From contig JAMOMK010000036.1 of the NCBI GenBank assembly GCA_027067055.1, positions 1-64,000 on the forward strand: 64,000 nucleotides of DNA, read 5' to 3'. Shown in pieces: positions 41,739-51,190 of the stretch. Every line of letters begins with the position of its first letter. Positions within the stretch are counted from its first letter, which is position 1. Under the pieces are notes generated by a model. The model saw only the letters and a program-made list of their open reading frames with translations. It was not told the DNA's origin and ran no database searches. Position numbers and translations under genes: made by a program. This DNA comes from Lysobacterales bacterium. Its GTDB lineage: Bacteria > Pseudomonadota > Gammaproteobacteria > Xanthomonadales > Marinicellaceae.

Positions 41739-42601
41739 TATTTTTCAGCACAAATCAATATCTGTTCGCCACCAAGATAGGCATATTTTTCTGACCAGTA
41801 GAGTAATAAATAGGCATCTTTAAAGCCGACATTTCGGAGTTCTGTTAAAATATCCCAGCCGAAGGTGTAAAAACTTAAGCAGCCAGTTTTGGATACGGGA
41901 TTGCCATGGTATTCAGGTTTTGTTAGATGTTTAATTTTGCCTTCTTCTATCGTTGCTCTGATGAGATGTCTTTTAGAGTTGATGTCAAAAGGAACAGAAA
42001 AAAGTAACGTTCCATTTGGCTTTAGTGTTCTGTAAATTTCTTTTAGAGCCATTTTGTAATTAGGTACATGCTCTAGGCAGTCAAATGAAAGAGTAAAGTC
42101 AAATGAGTTCTCTGGATAAGTTAGTTTGGTTAAATCTTGGTGATTCAGTGACTGCATAAAATTACGAAAATAGAGTTTAACTTTTGTTGCCACAGAGCAG
42201 TCGTTCAAATATTCACTCAGATAAAGGTTGTGGTATTTTTTGCCCATCCATTTTGCGAGTATGCTGAATTGCTCAGTCATATAGATGTTGTCATTTGTCT
42301 TTGCTTTAAAATAGGACTCAAGAATATGTATGCATCCACGTACTCTGTTATTGAGATGAGTTTTGTTGCACACTAAGCGTTCTCTAAAATTAATTTCATT
42401 ATGGTTGGCATACTGTGAATCAATAAGGAATTGGCTATTTTTTTGAGCAGTCCAGGAGTAGCCGTCTAACAAAAACTCTTCATGCGTGAGAAGCTTGTCT
42501 TGCAATTTGTTTTCTAGTATTTTTAAAAGTTGATTGTTTTTAAAGTTAGATTCTTGGTGTGTAATGTAGTCTTCATGGCTATGAAGTTTGTTGATATGCA
42601 T
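41738..42601 (-). CDS. class I SAM methyltransferase, second member of pair
   Basis: The 287-residue protein has a long unique N-terminus and then a degraded motif I region (NLYLSEYLND), FDFTLSFDCLEHVPNY as motif II and LKPNGTLLFSVPFD as motif III. PEYHGNPVSKTGCLSFYTFGWDILTELRNVGF parallels the end of the gene at 41004. Similar domain pairs occur in surface-polysaccharide loci, but no glycosyltransferase is nearby. The gene is the first of the two-gene minus-strand unit. Confidence 0.78.
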   Translation of the reverse strand: MHINKLHSHEDYITHQESNFKNNQLLKILENKLQDKLLTHEEFLLDGYSWTAQKNSQFLIDSQYANHNEINFRERLVCNKTHLNNRVRGCIHILESYFKAKTNDNIYMTEQFSILAKWMGKKYHNLYLSEYLNDCSVATKVKLYFRNFMQSLNHQDLTKLTYPENSFDFTLSFDCLEHVPNYKMALKEIYRTLKPNGTLLFSVPFDINSKRHLIRATIEEGKIKHLTKPEYHGNPVSKTGCLSFYTFGWDILTELRNVGFKDAYLLLYWSEKYAYLGGEQILICAEK

Positions 42602-42687
42602 TGTGGCTACGTAGTTTTAGACGATAATTAAACCTATTATACTTGATAATCACCAATAAAGCTTACTCAAAATAAAGTAAACAGTCT

Positions 42688-42717
42688 TTGATTAGTTGTT
42701 GCTTGTCTTGATATAAT
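42688..42717 (+). promoter_or_regulatory. probable sigma-70 promoter of the dehydrogenase gene
   Basis: TTGATT (42688-42693), an 18-base spacer and TATAAT (42712-42717), 30 bases upstream of the ATG at 42748. Confidence 0.55.
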
Positions 42718-42747
42718 AGAGCAATCATATAATTTGACGGAAATAAC

Positions 42748-43638
42748 ATGACAAATATCGCATTTATAGGCCTGGGTAACATGGGCGGACCCATGGCTGA
42801 AAATTTAATCAAAGCAGGGCACAATCTTACTGTTTATGATTTAAACAAAGATGTTGTGGCAAAGGCTGTGCAAGCAGGTGCAAAAAAAGCAGACTCTGCT
42901 ATTGCTGCTTTAACCAATGCGAAAGTTATTATTTCGATGTTGCCTAATGGTTCAATTGTCAAGTCACTTTATACGGGTAAAAATGGTTTAATCAACCACA
43001 TCTCCAAAGATGTTTTGGTTATTGATAGCTCTACAATTGCTGCAGATGATGCGCGCCATGTTGCCACTGCCTGTAAACTAAAGGGTATAAATATGGTGGA
43101 TGCACCTGTTTCTGGGGGAACAGCTGCTGCAATAGCTGGCACATTAACTTTTATTTGTGGTGGTGAAGTAGAGGCTTTTGAAAAAGCAAAGCCAATACTT
43201 GATGCCATGGGCAAAAACATTTTTCATGCTGGTGCCTCAGGTGCTGGGCAAGTAGCCAAAATTTGCAACAATATGTTATTGGCTGTGCATATGATTGGAA
43301 CTGCGGAGGCATTAAATATGGGAACAAGACAAGGTTTGGATGCAGGTGTTTTATCTGAAATCATGAAAGCTTCTTCTGGCAATAACTGGTCGTTGCAAGT
43401 GTATAATCCATACCCTGATGTTATGCCAAACGTGCCATCAAGCAATGATTATCAAGGTGGCTTTATGACCAATCTTATGAGTAAAGATTTGGGTCTGGCG
43501 CAGGAGCTCGCTAGTAAATCACACAGTCCCATTCCATTAGGAGCAGCTGCTGGTCAGTTGTATGAATTACATAAATACAATGGTCAAGGGACAAAAGATT
43601 TTTCGAGCATTTTGCAAATGTTGCAAGAAAAGAGCTGA
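42748..43638 (+). CDS. mmsB: 3-hydroxyisobutyrate dehydrogenase
   Basis: The 296-residue NAD-dependent enzyme has the Rossmann motif GLGNMGGPMA (8-17), the substrate-binding DAPVSGGTAAAIAGTLTFICGG, the catalytic lysine in GAGQVAKICNNMLL and NNWSLQVYNPYP before the C-terminal KDLGLAQE. It oxidises 3-hydroxyisobutyrate in valine breakdown; close paralogues use related hydroxy acids. No other valine genes are adjacent, so the exact substrate is inferred from family. Confidence 0.92.
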   Translation: MTNIAFIGLGNMGGPMAENLIKAGHNLTVYDLNKDVVAKAVQAGAKKADSAIAALTNAKVIISMLPNGSIVKSLYTGKNGLINHISKDVLVIDSSTIAADDARHVATACKLKGINMVDAPVSGGTAAAIAGTLTFICGGEVEAFEKAKPILDAMGKNIFHAGASGAGQVAKICNNMLLAVHMIGTAEALNMGTRQGLDAGVLSEIMKASSGNNWSLQVYNPYPDVMPNVPSSNDYQGGFMTNLMSKDLGLAQELASKSHSPIPLGAAAGQLYELHKYNGQGTKDFSSILQMLQEKS

Positions 43639-43665
43639 TTTAACCATGAAATTTCAACAACTTCC

Positions 43666-43694
43666 TTGTTGGATAAACTGCTTTACAGTATAAT
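43666..43694 (+). promoter_or_regulatory. probable rpsB promoter
   Basis: TTGTTG (43666-43671), 17 bases, TATAAT (43689-43694). The transcript would have a leader of about 130 bases before rpsB, where ribosomal protein S2 autoregulation commonly acts in gammaproteobacteria; I did not resolve a specific fold. Confidence 0.6.
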
Positions 43695-43830
43695 CCCGCG
43701 GCTTTTCGCTTGTTTTGCGAGAAAGTAAATCCTGCATCATGCTAAATGGTTTAACTGGGTGCCAATTTTTATTGGTTGTTAATCAAGCATGAATGCATAG
43801 TTTATAACCCTTAAATTAGGAAAATTAATA

Positions 43831-44733
43831 ATGGCTAATATTAGCATAAAACAGCTGCTGGAAGCTGGTGTACATTTTGGACACAATACCAGATATTGGA
43901 ATCCAAAAATGGATCAATACATTTTTAGTTCTAAAAACAAAATTCATATCATTGACTTATCCAAGACTGAAAAACTAATGAAAGACGCTTTAAACTACGT
44001 AAGCTCTTTGGCTTCGCGTCGTGGAAAAGTAATGTTTGTTGGTACTAAGCGTTCAGCTGGTAAAGTCATGAAACAAGAAGCAATTCGTTGTGGCATGCCT
44101 TATGTGACTAACCGTTGGTTAGGTGGCATGATGACTAACTACAAGACTGTAAAACAATCTATTAACCGTATTCGTGACATTGAAGCAATGAAAGCTGATG
44201 GTCGTATGGACAAGTTAATCAAGAAAGAACAGTTAAAGCACGAAAGAGAGTTAATCAAACTAGAAAAATCTTTAGGCGGAATCAAAGACATGGCTGGTGT
44301 TCCAGATGCAATGTTTATTGTTGACACTAAGCATGAGTCAATTGCGATTAAAGAAGCAAAAACATTAGGTATTCCTGTTATTGCTGTTGTTGATACAAAC
44401 AATTCATTTGAAGGCGTTGATTATATCATTCCTGGAAATGATGATGCAATGAAGGCAATTAAACTATATGCATCAACTTTTGCAGATGCAGTATTAGAAG
44501 GAAGAGCTTCAATGCCAACTCCTAGTGATGCGGAAAAAGTTAAAAAAGAAGCTAAAAAAGCGGCAGCTCCTGCTAAGAAAGACGAAGCAAAAGCAGCTTC
44601 TGCTGAAAAAGTAGAAGAAGCTAAAGTTGAAGCAAAGACTGAAGTAAAAGAAGAAGTTAAGAAAGTAACAAAGAAAAAAGTTGCTAAGAAAAAAGTAACA
44701 AAGAAAAAAGTTGCTAAGAAAACTGAAGATTAA
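43831..44733 (+). CDS. rpsB: 30S ribosomal protein S2 with long basic C-terminal tail
   Basis: The first 235 residues are a normal S2 ([74 protein letters not shown]). After that come about 65 residues rich in Lys, Ala, Glu and Val ending in a tandem [17 protein letters not shown], coded by a 30-base direct repeat (44661-44720). E. coli S2 has 241 residues. The tail could contact rRNA. The gene opens the rpsB-tsf-pyrH-frr cluster. Confidence 0.98.
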   Translation: MANISIKQLLEAGVHFGHNTRYWNPKMDQYIFSSKNKIHIIDLSKTEKLMKDALNYVSSLASRRGKVMFVGTKRSAGKVMKQEAIRCGMPYVTNRWLGGMMTNYKTVKQSINRIRDIEAMKADGRMDKLIKKEQLKHERELIKLEKSLGGIKDMAGVPDAMFIVDTKHESIAIKEAKTLGIPVIAVVDTNNSFEGVDYIIPGNDDAMKAIKLYASTFADAVLEGRASMPTPSDAEKVKKEAKKAAAPAKKDEAKAASAEKVEEAKVEAKTEVKEEVKKVTKKKVAKKKVTKKKVAKKTED

Positions 44734-44753
44734 TATCTTTTTTTGATACGTTA

Positions 44754-44780
44754 TTAAGGGCAAGCATTGCTTGTCCTTAA
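44754..44780 (+). terminator. hairpin between rpsB and tsf
   Basis: TTAAGGGCAAG-CATTG-CTTGTCCTTAA, an 11-base stem with one wobble and no T-run, probably a partial attenuator or processing site as known between rpsB and tsf. Confidence 0.55.
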
Positions 44781-44834
44781 CTAAATTTTAAATATATAAA
44801 CGGGCAGTTGCTCGTAAACGATGAGGATTTAAAC

Positions 44835-45713
44835 ATGAGCGTTACAGCTTCAATGGTTAAAGAATTAAGAGAACGTACCGGCGCTGGTATGATGGAATGT
44901 AAAAAAGCATTAGTTGCTTCAAATGGAGATGTTGAAGTAGCTATCGAAGAAATGCGTAAATCTGGTGCTGCAAAAGCAGCTAAAAAATCAGGTCGTGTTG
45001 CAGCTGAAGGTGTTGTGAAAATCATTATTTCCGATGATGGCAAAAAAGCCACAATAGTTGAAATCAACTCAGAGACCGACTTTGCTGCAAAAGACGCGCA
45101 GTTTTTGGCATTTACAGATAAAATTGCAACTCAGGCTGCGGCATTAGGTACAGATGATGTTGAGCAATTGTTGGTATCAGAAATTGATGGTGATAGTGTT
45201 GAAGCAATTAGAACCGCATTGATTGCTAAGATTGGTGAAAACATTCAAATTCGTAGAATTTCACAATTGTCTGCTGATCAAGGTGTGTTTGGTCATTACA
45301 TACATGGTGTAAAAATTGGCGTAGTTGTCAATGTTTCTACAGATAATACTGATTTAGCAAAAGATTTAGCTATGCATATTGCGGCAGTTAGCCCAGAATT
45401 CATTGCTGAAAAAGATGTTCCTGCAGATGTTATTGCTAAAGAAAAAGAAATTTTAATTGCGCAAGTTGCTGACAGTGGTAAGCCACCAGAGATTGTTGAA
45501 AAAATGATTGGCGGCCGTTTACGTAAATTTTTAGCAGGTATTACATTATATGGACAACCATTTGTTAAAAACCCAGATATGAGCGTTGAGAAATTGTTGA
45601 AGTCAGAAGGGTCAGACGTGGTATCCTATGCTCGCATGGAAGTAGGCGAAGGCATAGAAAAGAAAGAAGATAATTTTGCAGAAGAGGTTATGGCACAAGC
45701 CCGTGGCGAATAA
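44835..45713 (+). CDS. tsf: elongation factor Ts
   Basis: The start at ATG 44835 gives [32 protein letters not shown]. The 292-residue nucleotide-exchange factor for EF-Tu also shows [29 protein letters not shown], and [10 protein letters not shown]. Length is normal. It lies downstream of rpsB, and its stop overlaps the pyrH start. Confidence 0.98.
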   Translation: MSVTASMVKELRERTGAGMMECKKALVASNGDVEVAIEEMRKSGAAKAAKKSGRVAAEGVVKIIISDDGKKATIVEINSETDFAAKDAQFLAFTDKIATQAAALGTDDVEQLLVSEIDGDSVEAIRTALIAKIGENIQIRRISQLSADQGVFGHYIHGVKIGVVVNVSTDNTDLAKDLAMHIAAVSPEFIAEKDVPADVIAKEKEILIAQVADSGKPPEIVEKMIGGRLRKFLAGITLYGQPFVKNPDMSVEKLLKSEGSDVVSYARMEVGEGIEKKEDNFAEEVMAQARGE

Positions 45714-46425
45714 TTCTTCAAAATTTAAACGTATCCTTCTCAAACTCAGTGGTGAAGCATTGATGGGCGAGGAGGATTACGGTATCGACCCAAAAGTTAT
45801 CAATCGAATTGCTACCGAAATTCATGAGATTCATGAAATGGGAGTAGAAATTGGTATCGTTATTGGTGGAGGAAATATATTCCGTGGTGCTGGTCTTGCC
45901 AAGTCAGGTATTGATCGCGTTACTGGTGACCACATGGGCATGTTGGCAACCGTGATGAATTCGTTAGCATTACAAAATGCTATTGAAAAAGCTGGCTCTA
46001 AAGTTCGAGTTATGTCAGCCATACAAATTCATGAAGTCTGTGAAGATTATATCCGTCGTAAAGCCATTAGACATTTAGAAAAAGGCAATATTGCTGTTTT
46101 TGCAGCAGGCATTGGTAATCCGTTTTTCACTACTGATTCAGCGGCCTCCTTAAGAGCAATAGAAATTGACGCGGAAATTGTTTTGAAAGCTACCAAGGTT
46201 GATGGAGTTTATTCTGCTGATCCAGTGACTAATCCTGGTGCTGTTAAATATGATGAGTTGTCTTATGATGAAGTCATTGAAAAAAAGCTGGCAGTGATGG
46301 ATACAGCGGCAGTGGTCTTGTGTCGGGATCAAGGCATGCCATTGAGGATTTTTAATATGGGTGCTTCTGGAGCATTGATGAAAATCATTCAAGGTGAAAG
46401 CATAGGAACAATCGTAAAAAACTAG
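45703..46425 (+). CDS. pyrH: uridylate kinase
   Basis: GTG 45703 is chosen as start: it gives a 240-residue protein (E. coli 241), overlapping tsf by 11 bases; no in-frame ATG exists nearby. Family motifs are [51 protein letters not shown], and the amino-acid-kinase motif [18 protein letters not shown]. It phosphorylates UMP and is allosterically regulated by GTP and UTP in related species. Confidence 0.96.
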   Translation: MANNSSKFKRILLKLSGEALMGEEDYGIDPKVINRIATEIHEIHEMGVEIGIVIGGGNIFRGAGLAKSGIDRVTGDHMGMLATVMNSLALQNAIEKAGSKVRVMSAIQIHEVCEDYIRRKAIRHLEKGNIAVFAAGIGNPFFTTDSAASLRAIEIDAEIVLKATKVDGVYSADPVTNPGAVKYDELSYDEVIEKKLAVMDTAAVVLCRDQGMPLRIFNMGASGALMKIIQGESIGTIVKN

Positions 46426-46468
46426 TGTCAAAGGCACTGTTTCAACTCGTAAAATTAGGTGTAATAGT

Positions 46469-47026
46469 ATGATAAATGAAATTTTAGATGATGCAAAAGT
46501 GAGAATGGGTAAGAGTGTTGAGTCATTAAAAAGTGAATTAACCAGTGTCAGAACAGGTCGTGCAAATACGGCTTTACTCGATGGAATCTCTGTTGATTAT
46601 TATGGCAGTGCGACCCAATTAAGTCAGGTAGCAAATGTAGCCGTATCTGATGCACGAACACTAACCATTACACCGTGGGAAAAAGAAATGGTTGCCCCCA
46701 TTGAAAAAGCAATCATGCAATCATCATTGGGTCTAAATCCAGTCAGTGCAGGAATGGTTATTCGTTTGCCTTTACCTCCATTGACAGAAGAACGCCGTAA
46801 AGAAATGGTCAAATTAGTTCATTCGTTAGGTGAAAACTGCAAGGTTGCCATTAGAAATATCCGCCGTGATGCCAATCATTCTTTTAAAGTGATGCAGAAT
46901 GATAAAGACATTACCGAAGATGAGCAGCATAATGCTGAAGATAGCGTTCAAGATATAACCAATACTTTTGTTGGTAAAGTTGATGAAGTGGTCAAAGTTA
47001 AAGAAGAAGAATTGATGGAAATATAG
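46469..47026 (+). CDS. frr: ribosome recycling factor
   Basis: The 185-residue protein matches RRF fully: [64 protein letters not shown], and [11 protein letters not shown]. It splits post-termination ribosomes with EF-G. Its stop codon sits inside a 10-base-stem hairpin that precedes uppS. Confidence 0.98.
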   Translation: MINEILDDAKVRMGKSVESLKSELTSVRTGRANTALLDGISVDYYGSATQLSQVANVAVSDARTLTITPWEKEMVAPIEKAIMQSSLGLNPVSAGMVIRLPLPPLTEERRKEMVKLVHSLGENCKVAIRNIRRDANHSFKVMQNDKDITEDEQHNAEDSVQDITNTFVGKVDEVVKVKEEELMEI

Positions 47027-47043
47027 TTCTTTTAGAACTATAT
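47021..47043 (+). promoter_or_regulatory. hairpin over the frr stop, before uppS
   Basis: ATATAGTTCT-TTT-AGAACTATAT is a perfect 10-base stem with a 3-base loop; it includes the frr stop TAG and ends eight bases before the uppS TTG start. No Shine-Dalgarno is visible for uppS, so the hairpin may govern its translation. Confidence 0.6.
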
Positions 47044-47051
47044 CATTCGTT

Positions 47052-47789
47052 TTGTCTATAGAAATCTCAAAAGTACCCAAACATATTGCTATTATCATGG
47101 ATGGCAATGGTCGTTGGGCTACCCAAAGAAATAAATACCGAACATCTGGACACAAAGCAGGTGTAAATTCGGTGAGGAAAACCATAAAACAAGCATCAGA
47201 AATTGGGGTGCAATGGTTGACACTGTTCGCCTTTAGTAGCGAAAATTGGCAGAGACCTGAAAAAGAAGTATCAATGCTGATGGAATTATTTACACGGGCA
47301 TTAAAAAAAGAAGTACCAGAACTACATGAAAATGGCGTTCGTTTAAGCTTTATTGGGGACTTGTCAAGATTTTCAGATGGCTTGCGTAAACGTATGAAAA
47401 CTGTAGAAAGCTTAACAAAGAATAATAGGAAAATGGTTCTGACCATAGCAGTCAACTATGGTGGACGTTGGGATATCGTTCAAGCAGCACGCCATTTAGC
47501 ATTGGCTTTACAAAATGGACGGATAAAAGAGTCAGAAATTACTGAAGAATCATTTGAACGGTTTTTATCATTAAATAATGCTCCGCATCCTGATTTGTTG
47601 ATAAGAACAGGTGGAGATCAACGCATGTCAAATTTTTTGTTATGGCAAGCAGCCTATGCAGAACTCTATTTTACCCAAACATTATGGCCTGACTTCGATG
47701 AGTCAAGTCTGAACCAAGCTGTAGAGGAATACTATAATCGTGAAAGAAGATTTGGTAAAACTCCAAAGCAAGTAAAGGAAGAAAGTTAA
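47052..47789 (+). CDS. uppS: undecaprenyl diphosphate synthase (TTG start)
   Basis: TTG 47052 must be used or a still weaker codon, because the first in-frame ATG falls within the catalytic M-D-G-N-G-R-W-A motif. The 245-residue cis-prenyltransferase also has GHKAGVNSVRKTI, LFAFSSENWQRP, LTIAVNYGGRWDIVQAA, and LLIRTGGDQRMSNFLLWQAAYAELYF. It makes the C55 lipid carrier for peptidoglycan. It abuts cdsA. Confidence 0.96.
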   Translation: MSIEISKVPKHIAIIMDGNGRWATQRNKYRTSGHKAGVNSVRKTIKQASEIGVQWLTLFAFSSENWQRPEKEVSMLMELFTRALKKEVPELHENGVRLSFIGDLSRFSDGLRKRMKTVESLTKNNRKMVLTIAVNYGGRWDIVQAARHLALALQNGRIKESEITEESFERFLSLNNAPHPDLLIRTGGDQRMSNFLLWQAAYAELYFTQTLWPDFDESSLNQAVEEYYNRERRFGKTPKQVKEES

Positions 47790-48584
47790 ATGCTTAAACA
47801 AAGAATACTCACCGCACTATTATTAGCTCCTGTTGTTATAGTGATTATTTTAAAAGGTGATGAACAGATTTTTACCTTATTTGCTGCATTTTTGGCTATG
47901 ATGGTTGGGTATGAATGGTTTCAATGCGTTAAAAAAAGCTCAATAAACTCATTAGTTATGTCGGCATTGGTGGGTATAAGTATTATTTTTATAAATAAAG
48001 CCAGTTTTATTGAAATTGATGTTGTACGAATTCTCATTGCTGCTTGCGTAATTTGGCTGATTTGTTTCATATGGTTGTTTAAACCTCATGAAGGCAAGGA
48101 AAAATATGCAAAAAAATATGCCTTAGGTGTTGGTGTGTTATTGTTATTTGGCGCATCACTTATTTCAATTCATCAACTACCACAAAATGGAGTGCAACTG
48201 ACCCTAGGTTTATTTATACTTGTTTGGGTTGCTGATATTGGCGCTTATGTTTCAGGTAAAACTTTTGGCAAGCACAAGCTGGCTCCACAGGTTAGCCCTG
48301 GTAAGACTATCGAAGGGATGGTTGGTGGTCTTTTGTTTACTGCTATTTATGGCGCTATTATTGCTTCTTGGTTGGGTTATAACTGGAAGTATTTTGTAGT
48401 ATTTTTCCCTTTAATAACTGTTATTTCGGTTATTGGAGATTTGTTTGCTAGTTTGTTAAAGCGACACAACAATATCAAAGACAGTGGTTTCTTATTACCT
48501 GGTCATGGTGGCTTTTTAGATCGCTTTGATTCATTAATTGCTGCTACACCTTTCTATTTTGCTTTCATCCATTATATTTCATGA
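47790..48584 (+). CDS. cdsA: phosphatidate cytidylyltransferase
   Basis: The 264-residue integral membrane enzyme makes CDP-diacylglycerol. It has many hydrophobic segments and the C-terminal signature SPGKTIEGMVGGLL...DLFASLLKRHNNIKDSGFLLPGHGGFLDRFDS. It starts at the base after the uppS stop and overlaps dxr by four bases, so the genes are one operon. Confidence 0.97.
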   Translation: MLKQRILTALLLAPVVIVIILKGDEQIFTLFAAFLAMMVGYEWFQCVKKSSINSLVMSALVGISIIFINKASFIEIDVVRILIAACVIWLICFIWLFKPHEGKEKYAKKYALGVGVLLLFGASLISIHQLPQNGVQLTLGLFILVWVADIGAYVSGKTFGKHKLAPQVSPGKTIEGMVGGLLFTAIYGAIIASWLGYNWKYFVVFFPLITVISVIGDLFASLLKRHNNIKDSGFLLPGHGGFLDRFDSLIAATPFYFAFIHYIS

Positions 48585-49762
48585 TGACAAGTCCAAAAAA
48601 TGTCGTTGTTTTAGGTGCAACCGGCTCTATTGGAACCAGTACATTAGATATAATAGCTCGACACCCTGATAAATTTAATGTTCTGGCAATCAGTGGGCAT
48701 AGTAATGTCTATAAGCTTGCTGAATTGGCGCAAAAGTTTAAACCAAAATTTGTAGTAATTTCCGATAGCAATAAATACAGCCAACTATCTGATTTAATAG
48801 GTAATGGTAGTACCGTATTAGCAGGGGCTCAGGAATTGGAAACAATTTGTCAATTGGATGCTGTTGATATGGTTGTTGCTGGTATTGTAGGGTCAGCAGG
48901 AATGCAACCTGTTTTGGCAACAGTCCAAGCAGGAAAGACCTTGTTGCTTGCCAATAAAGAAGCGTTGGTTTTGGCAGGTGAACTGGTTATGAAAGCGGCA
49001 CAAGATAATAATGCATCCATTATTCCTTTAGATAGTGAGCATAATGCTATATACCAATGCTTGCCTGACTCCTATCGTTGCGGCATAACACCAAAGAACC
49101 TAAATAAGATCATTTTAACTGCATCGGGAGGTCCTTTTTGGAATAGGGAAGTGTCGACTTTTGCTGAAATATCACCAGATGAAGCGTGTGCCCACCCCAA
49201 TTGGGATATGGGACGAAAAATATCGGTGGATTCTGCCACTTTGATGAATAAAGGTTTGGAAATCATCGAAGCTCACTGGCTATTTGGTTTAAACGAAAAA
49301 GACATAGATGTTCATGTTCACCCTCAAAGCATAATTCATTCGATGGTATGTTATAAAGATGGATCAGTTTTAGCTCAGTTAGGAGAGCCTGATATGCGTA
49401 TTCCCATAGCTAATGGACTTGGTATGCCAGAACGAATAACCTCTGGTGCTAATATGTTGGATTTGTTACAAAGAGATGATTTGCAGTTCTTTGCTCCTGA
49501 TTATATAAAATTTCCTTGTCTAGCATTAGCAAAGCAGGCAATAAAAACAGGAGGGACATCCATGGCTATTTTAAATGCGGCTAATGAAATAAGTGTTGAG
49601 GCATTTTTGAGTAATCAAATTTCATTTACTGCTATTGCCAAAATAAATGCAAAAATCATGACTAATGCCACTGTATCTCAAGTTGATAATGTCGCACAAT
49701 TGTTGCAATTAGATGAAGAAGTACGTGCCAATGCACGTCAAATGGTAAAACAATATGCTTGA
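48581..49762 (+). CDS. dxr: 1-deoxy-D-xylulose 5-phosphate reductoisomerase
   Basis: The 393-residue enzyme of the MEP isoprenoid pathway has NADPH-binding GATGSIGTSTLDII, LLLANKEALVLAG, the metal and substrate region IPLDSEHNAIYQCL, ASGGPFWN, HPNWDMGRKISVDSATLMNKGLE and the C-terminal NAANE. It overlaps cdsA (ATGA) and rseP (8 bases). Confidence 0.98.
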   Translation: MMTSPKNVVVLGATGSIGTSTLDIIARHPDKFNVLAISGHSNVYKLAELAQKFKPKFVVISDSNKYSQLSDLIGNGSTVLAGAQELETICQLDAVDMVVAGIVGSAGMQPVLATVQAGKTLLLANKEALVLAGELVMKAAQDNNASIIPLDSEHNAIYQCLPDSYRCGITPKNLNKIILTASGGPFWNREVSTFAEISPDEACAHPNWDMGRKISVDSATLMNKGLEIIEAHWLFGLNEKDIDVHVHPQSIIHSMVCYKDGSVLAQLGEPDMRIPIANGLGMPERITSGANMLDLLQRDDLQFFAPDYIKFPCLALAKQAIKTGGTSMAILNAANEISVEAFLSNQISFTAIAKINAKIMTNATVSQVDNVAQLLQLDEEVRANARQMVKQYA

Positions 49763-51125
49763 GTTTATAAGTTCGATTTGGTGGATGTTGGTGACACTTG
49801 GGGTGTTAGTGACGTTTCATGAGTTTGGTCATTTTTGGGTTGCACGTAAATTCGGTGTACATGTCTTAAAGTTTAGTGTTGGCTTTGGCAAGTTTTTTTG
49901 GTCAAGAATTGATAAAAAAGGGACGGAAATTGGGTTTGCTCCCATTCCTTTAGGGGGCTATGTCAAAATGCTTGATACGCGAGATCCCGCCATCAATCAT
50001 TCAGATTTCGAATATTCTCAAACCTATAATTCAAAACCGATTTGGCAACGTGCATTAATTATGTTTGCAGGCCCTGCTTTTAATTTTGTTTTGGCAGTCC
50101 TGCTTTTTTGGGGGATGTTTATCTATGGTAAAGATGAGATTAAACCTATATTAGGTGAGCCAACAAAGTTATTGTTACAGGCGGGAGCTAAAAAGCAAGA
50201 TCAAATTGTTAGTATCAATGGTTACCCAGTTAAAACTTGGCAAGATGTAACTTTGGAATTGGTTACCGAAAGTTTAGATAGGAAGGACATTGAGTTAACG
50301 GTGCTGCGAAACAACAATGAAGTTAAACATTTGAAGTTGGAATTGTCAAAACTGCCAGAAGACTCTGATGAAACTAAGGTTTTTGAAAATGTTGGACTTA
50401 AAGCCTGGCGTATACCTTTGCAGAATCGAGTTTACACTCTAGCACCAGGAAAACCTGCAGAATTAGCAGGAGTTGAAAAGGGAGATAGAGTCATTGCTGT
50501 TAATGGAGAGGAAACAAAAGACTGGTATGATGTTGTTACACTTTTAAATAAACACATTGATAGCGAAATTAATTTAACTATTTTACGAAATAATAATACT
50601 TTAAATGTTATTATTGCCCACGCAGTTGATGATGAATCAGGCACAAGGCGAATTATTGGTATAGGGCAGCAGCCTCCAAGCGAAACTGATAAGGAATATT
50701 ATCGTTCATTGGTGTTTAGTAATTCTTATGGTGTCTTTGAAGCGTTGACAACGGCCTTTAAGGAAACGTGGCGTATGACTACGGTATCTTTGAATATGAT
50801 GGGTAAAATTATTACTGGTAAAGCTTCGTTAAAAAACTTATCAGGACCTATCACAATTGCTCAAGTAGCCAATGATTCGGCTTCTCGAGGAGTGGCTTGG
50901 TTTTTGGGTTTTTTGGGTTTGGTTAGTTTGAGCCTAGGAATAATTAACCTGATGCCAATTCCTATGCTTGATGGTGGGCAATTGCTGTTTTTACTCTTTG
51001 AGAAGATTAAAGGCTCTCCATTGAGCGAAGAATTTCAATTGAAAGGACAGACTGTAGGGGTGATTTTCTTACTTTGTTTCATGTCAATTGCATTTTATAA
51101 CGACATTTTGAGACTTGTGTCTTAG
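49755..51125 (+). CDS. rseP: site-2 protease RseP
   Basis: The 456-residue membrane protease has the zinc motif H-E-F-G-H (about 22-26), two PDZ domains (about 130-300, with GAKKQDQIVSING and LAGVEKGDRVIAVNGEE) and the third-ligand motif MPIPMLDGGQLLF near residue 400. It cleaves anti-sigma factor in the envelope stress response and clears signal peptides. It sits before bamA, as in most gammaproteobacteria. Confidence 0.97.
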   Translation: MLEFISSIWWMLVTLGVLVTFHEFGHFWVARKFGVHVLKFSVGFGKFFWSRIDKKGTEIGFAPIPLGGYVKMLDTRDPAINHSDFEYSQTYNSKPIWQRALIMFAGPAFNFVLAVLLFWGMFIYGKDEIKPILGEPTKLLLQAGAKKQDQIVSINGYPVKTWQDVTLELVTESLDRKDIELTVLRNNNEVKHLKLELSKLPEDSDETKVFENVGLKAWRIPLQNRVYTLAPGKPAELAGVEKGDRVIAVNGEETKDWYDVVTLLNKHIDSEINLTILRNNNTLNVIIAHAVDDESGTRRIIGIGQQPPSETDKEYYRSLVFSNSYGVFEALTTAFKETWRMTTVSLNMMGKIITGKASLKNLSGPITIAQVANDSASRGVAWFLGFLGLVSLSLGIINLMPIPMLDGGQLLFLLFEKIKGSPLSEEFQLKGQTVGVIFLLCFMSIAFYNDILRLVS

Positions 51126-51190
51126 AATAGCAAGCTGAAAATTATTGAGCCACAATTTATGTGTACTCATTCACAGAAAAGAAATTATTT

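Noticed and set aside
44509-44763. 84-codon minus-strand ORF rich in Phe/Ser/Cys over rpsB
   Set aside because: It is the complement of the Lys-rich rpsB tail and has low complexity.
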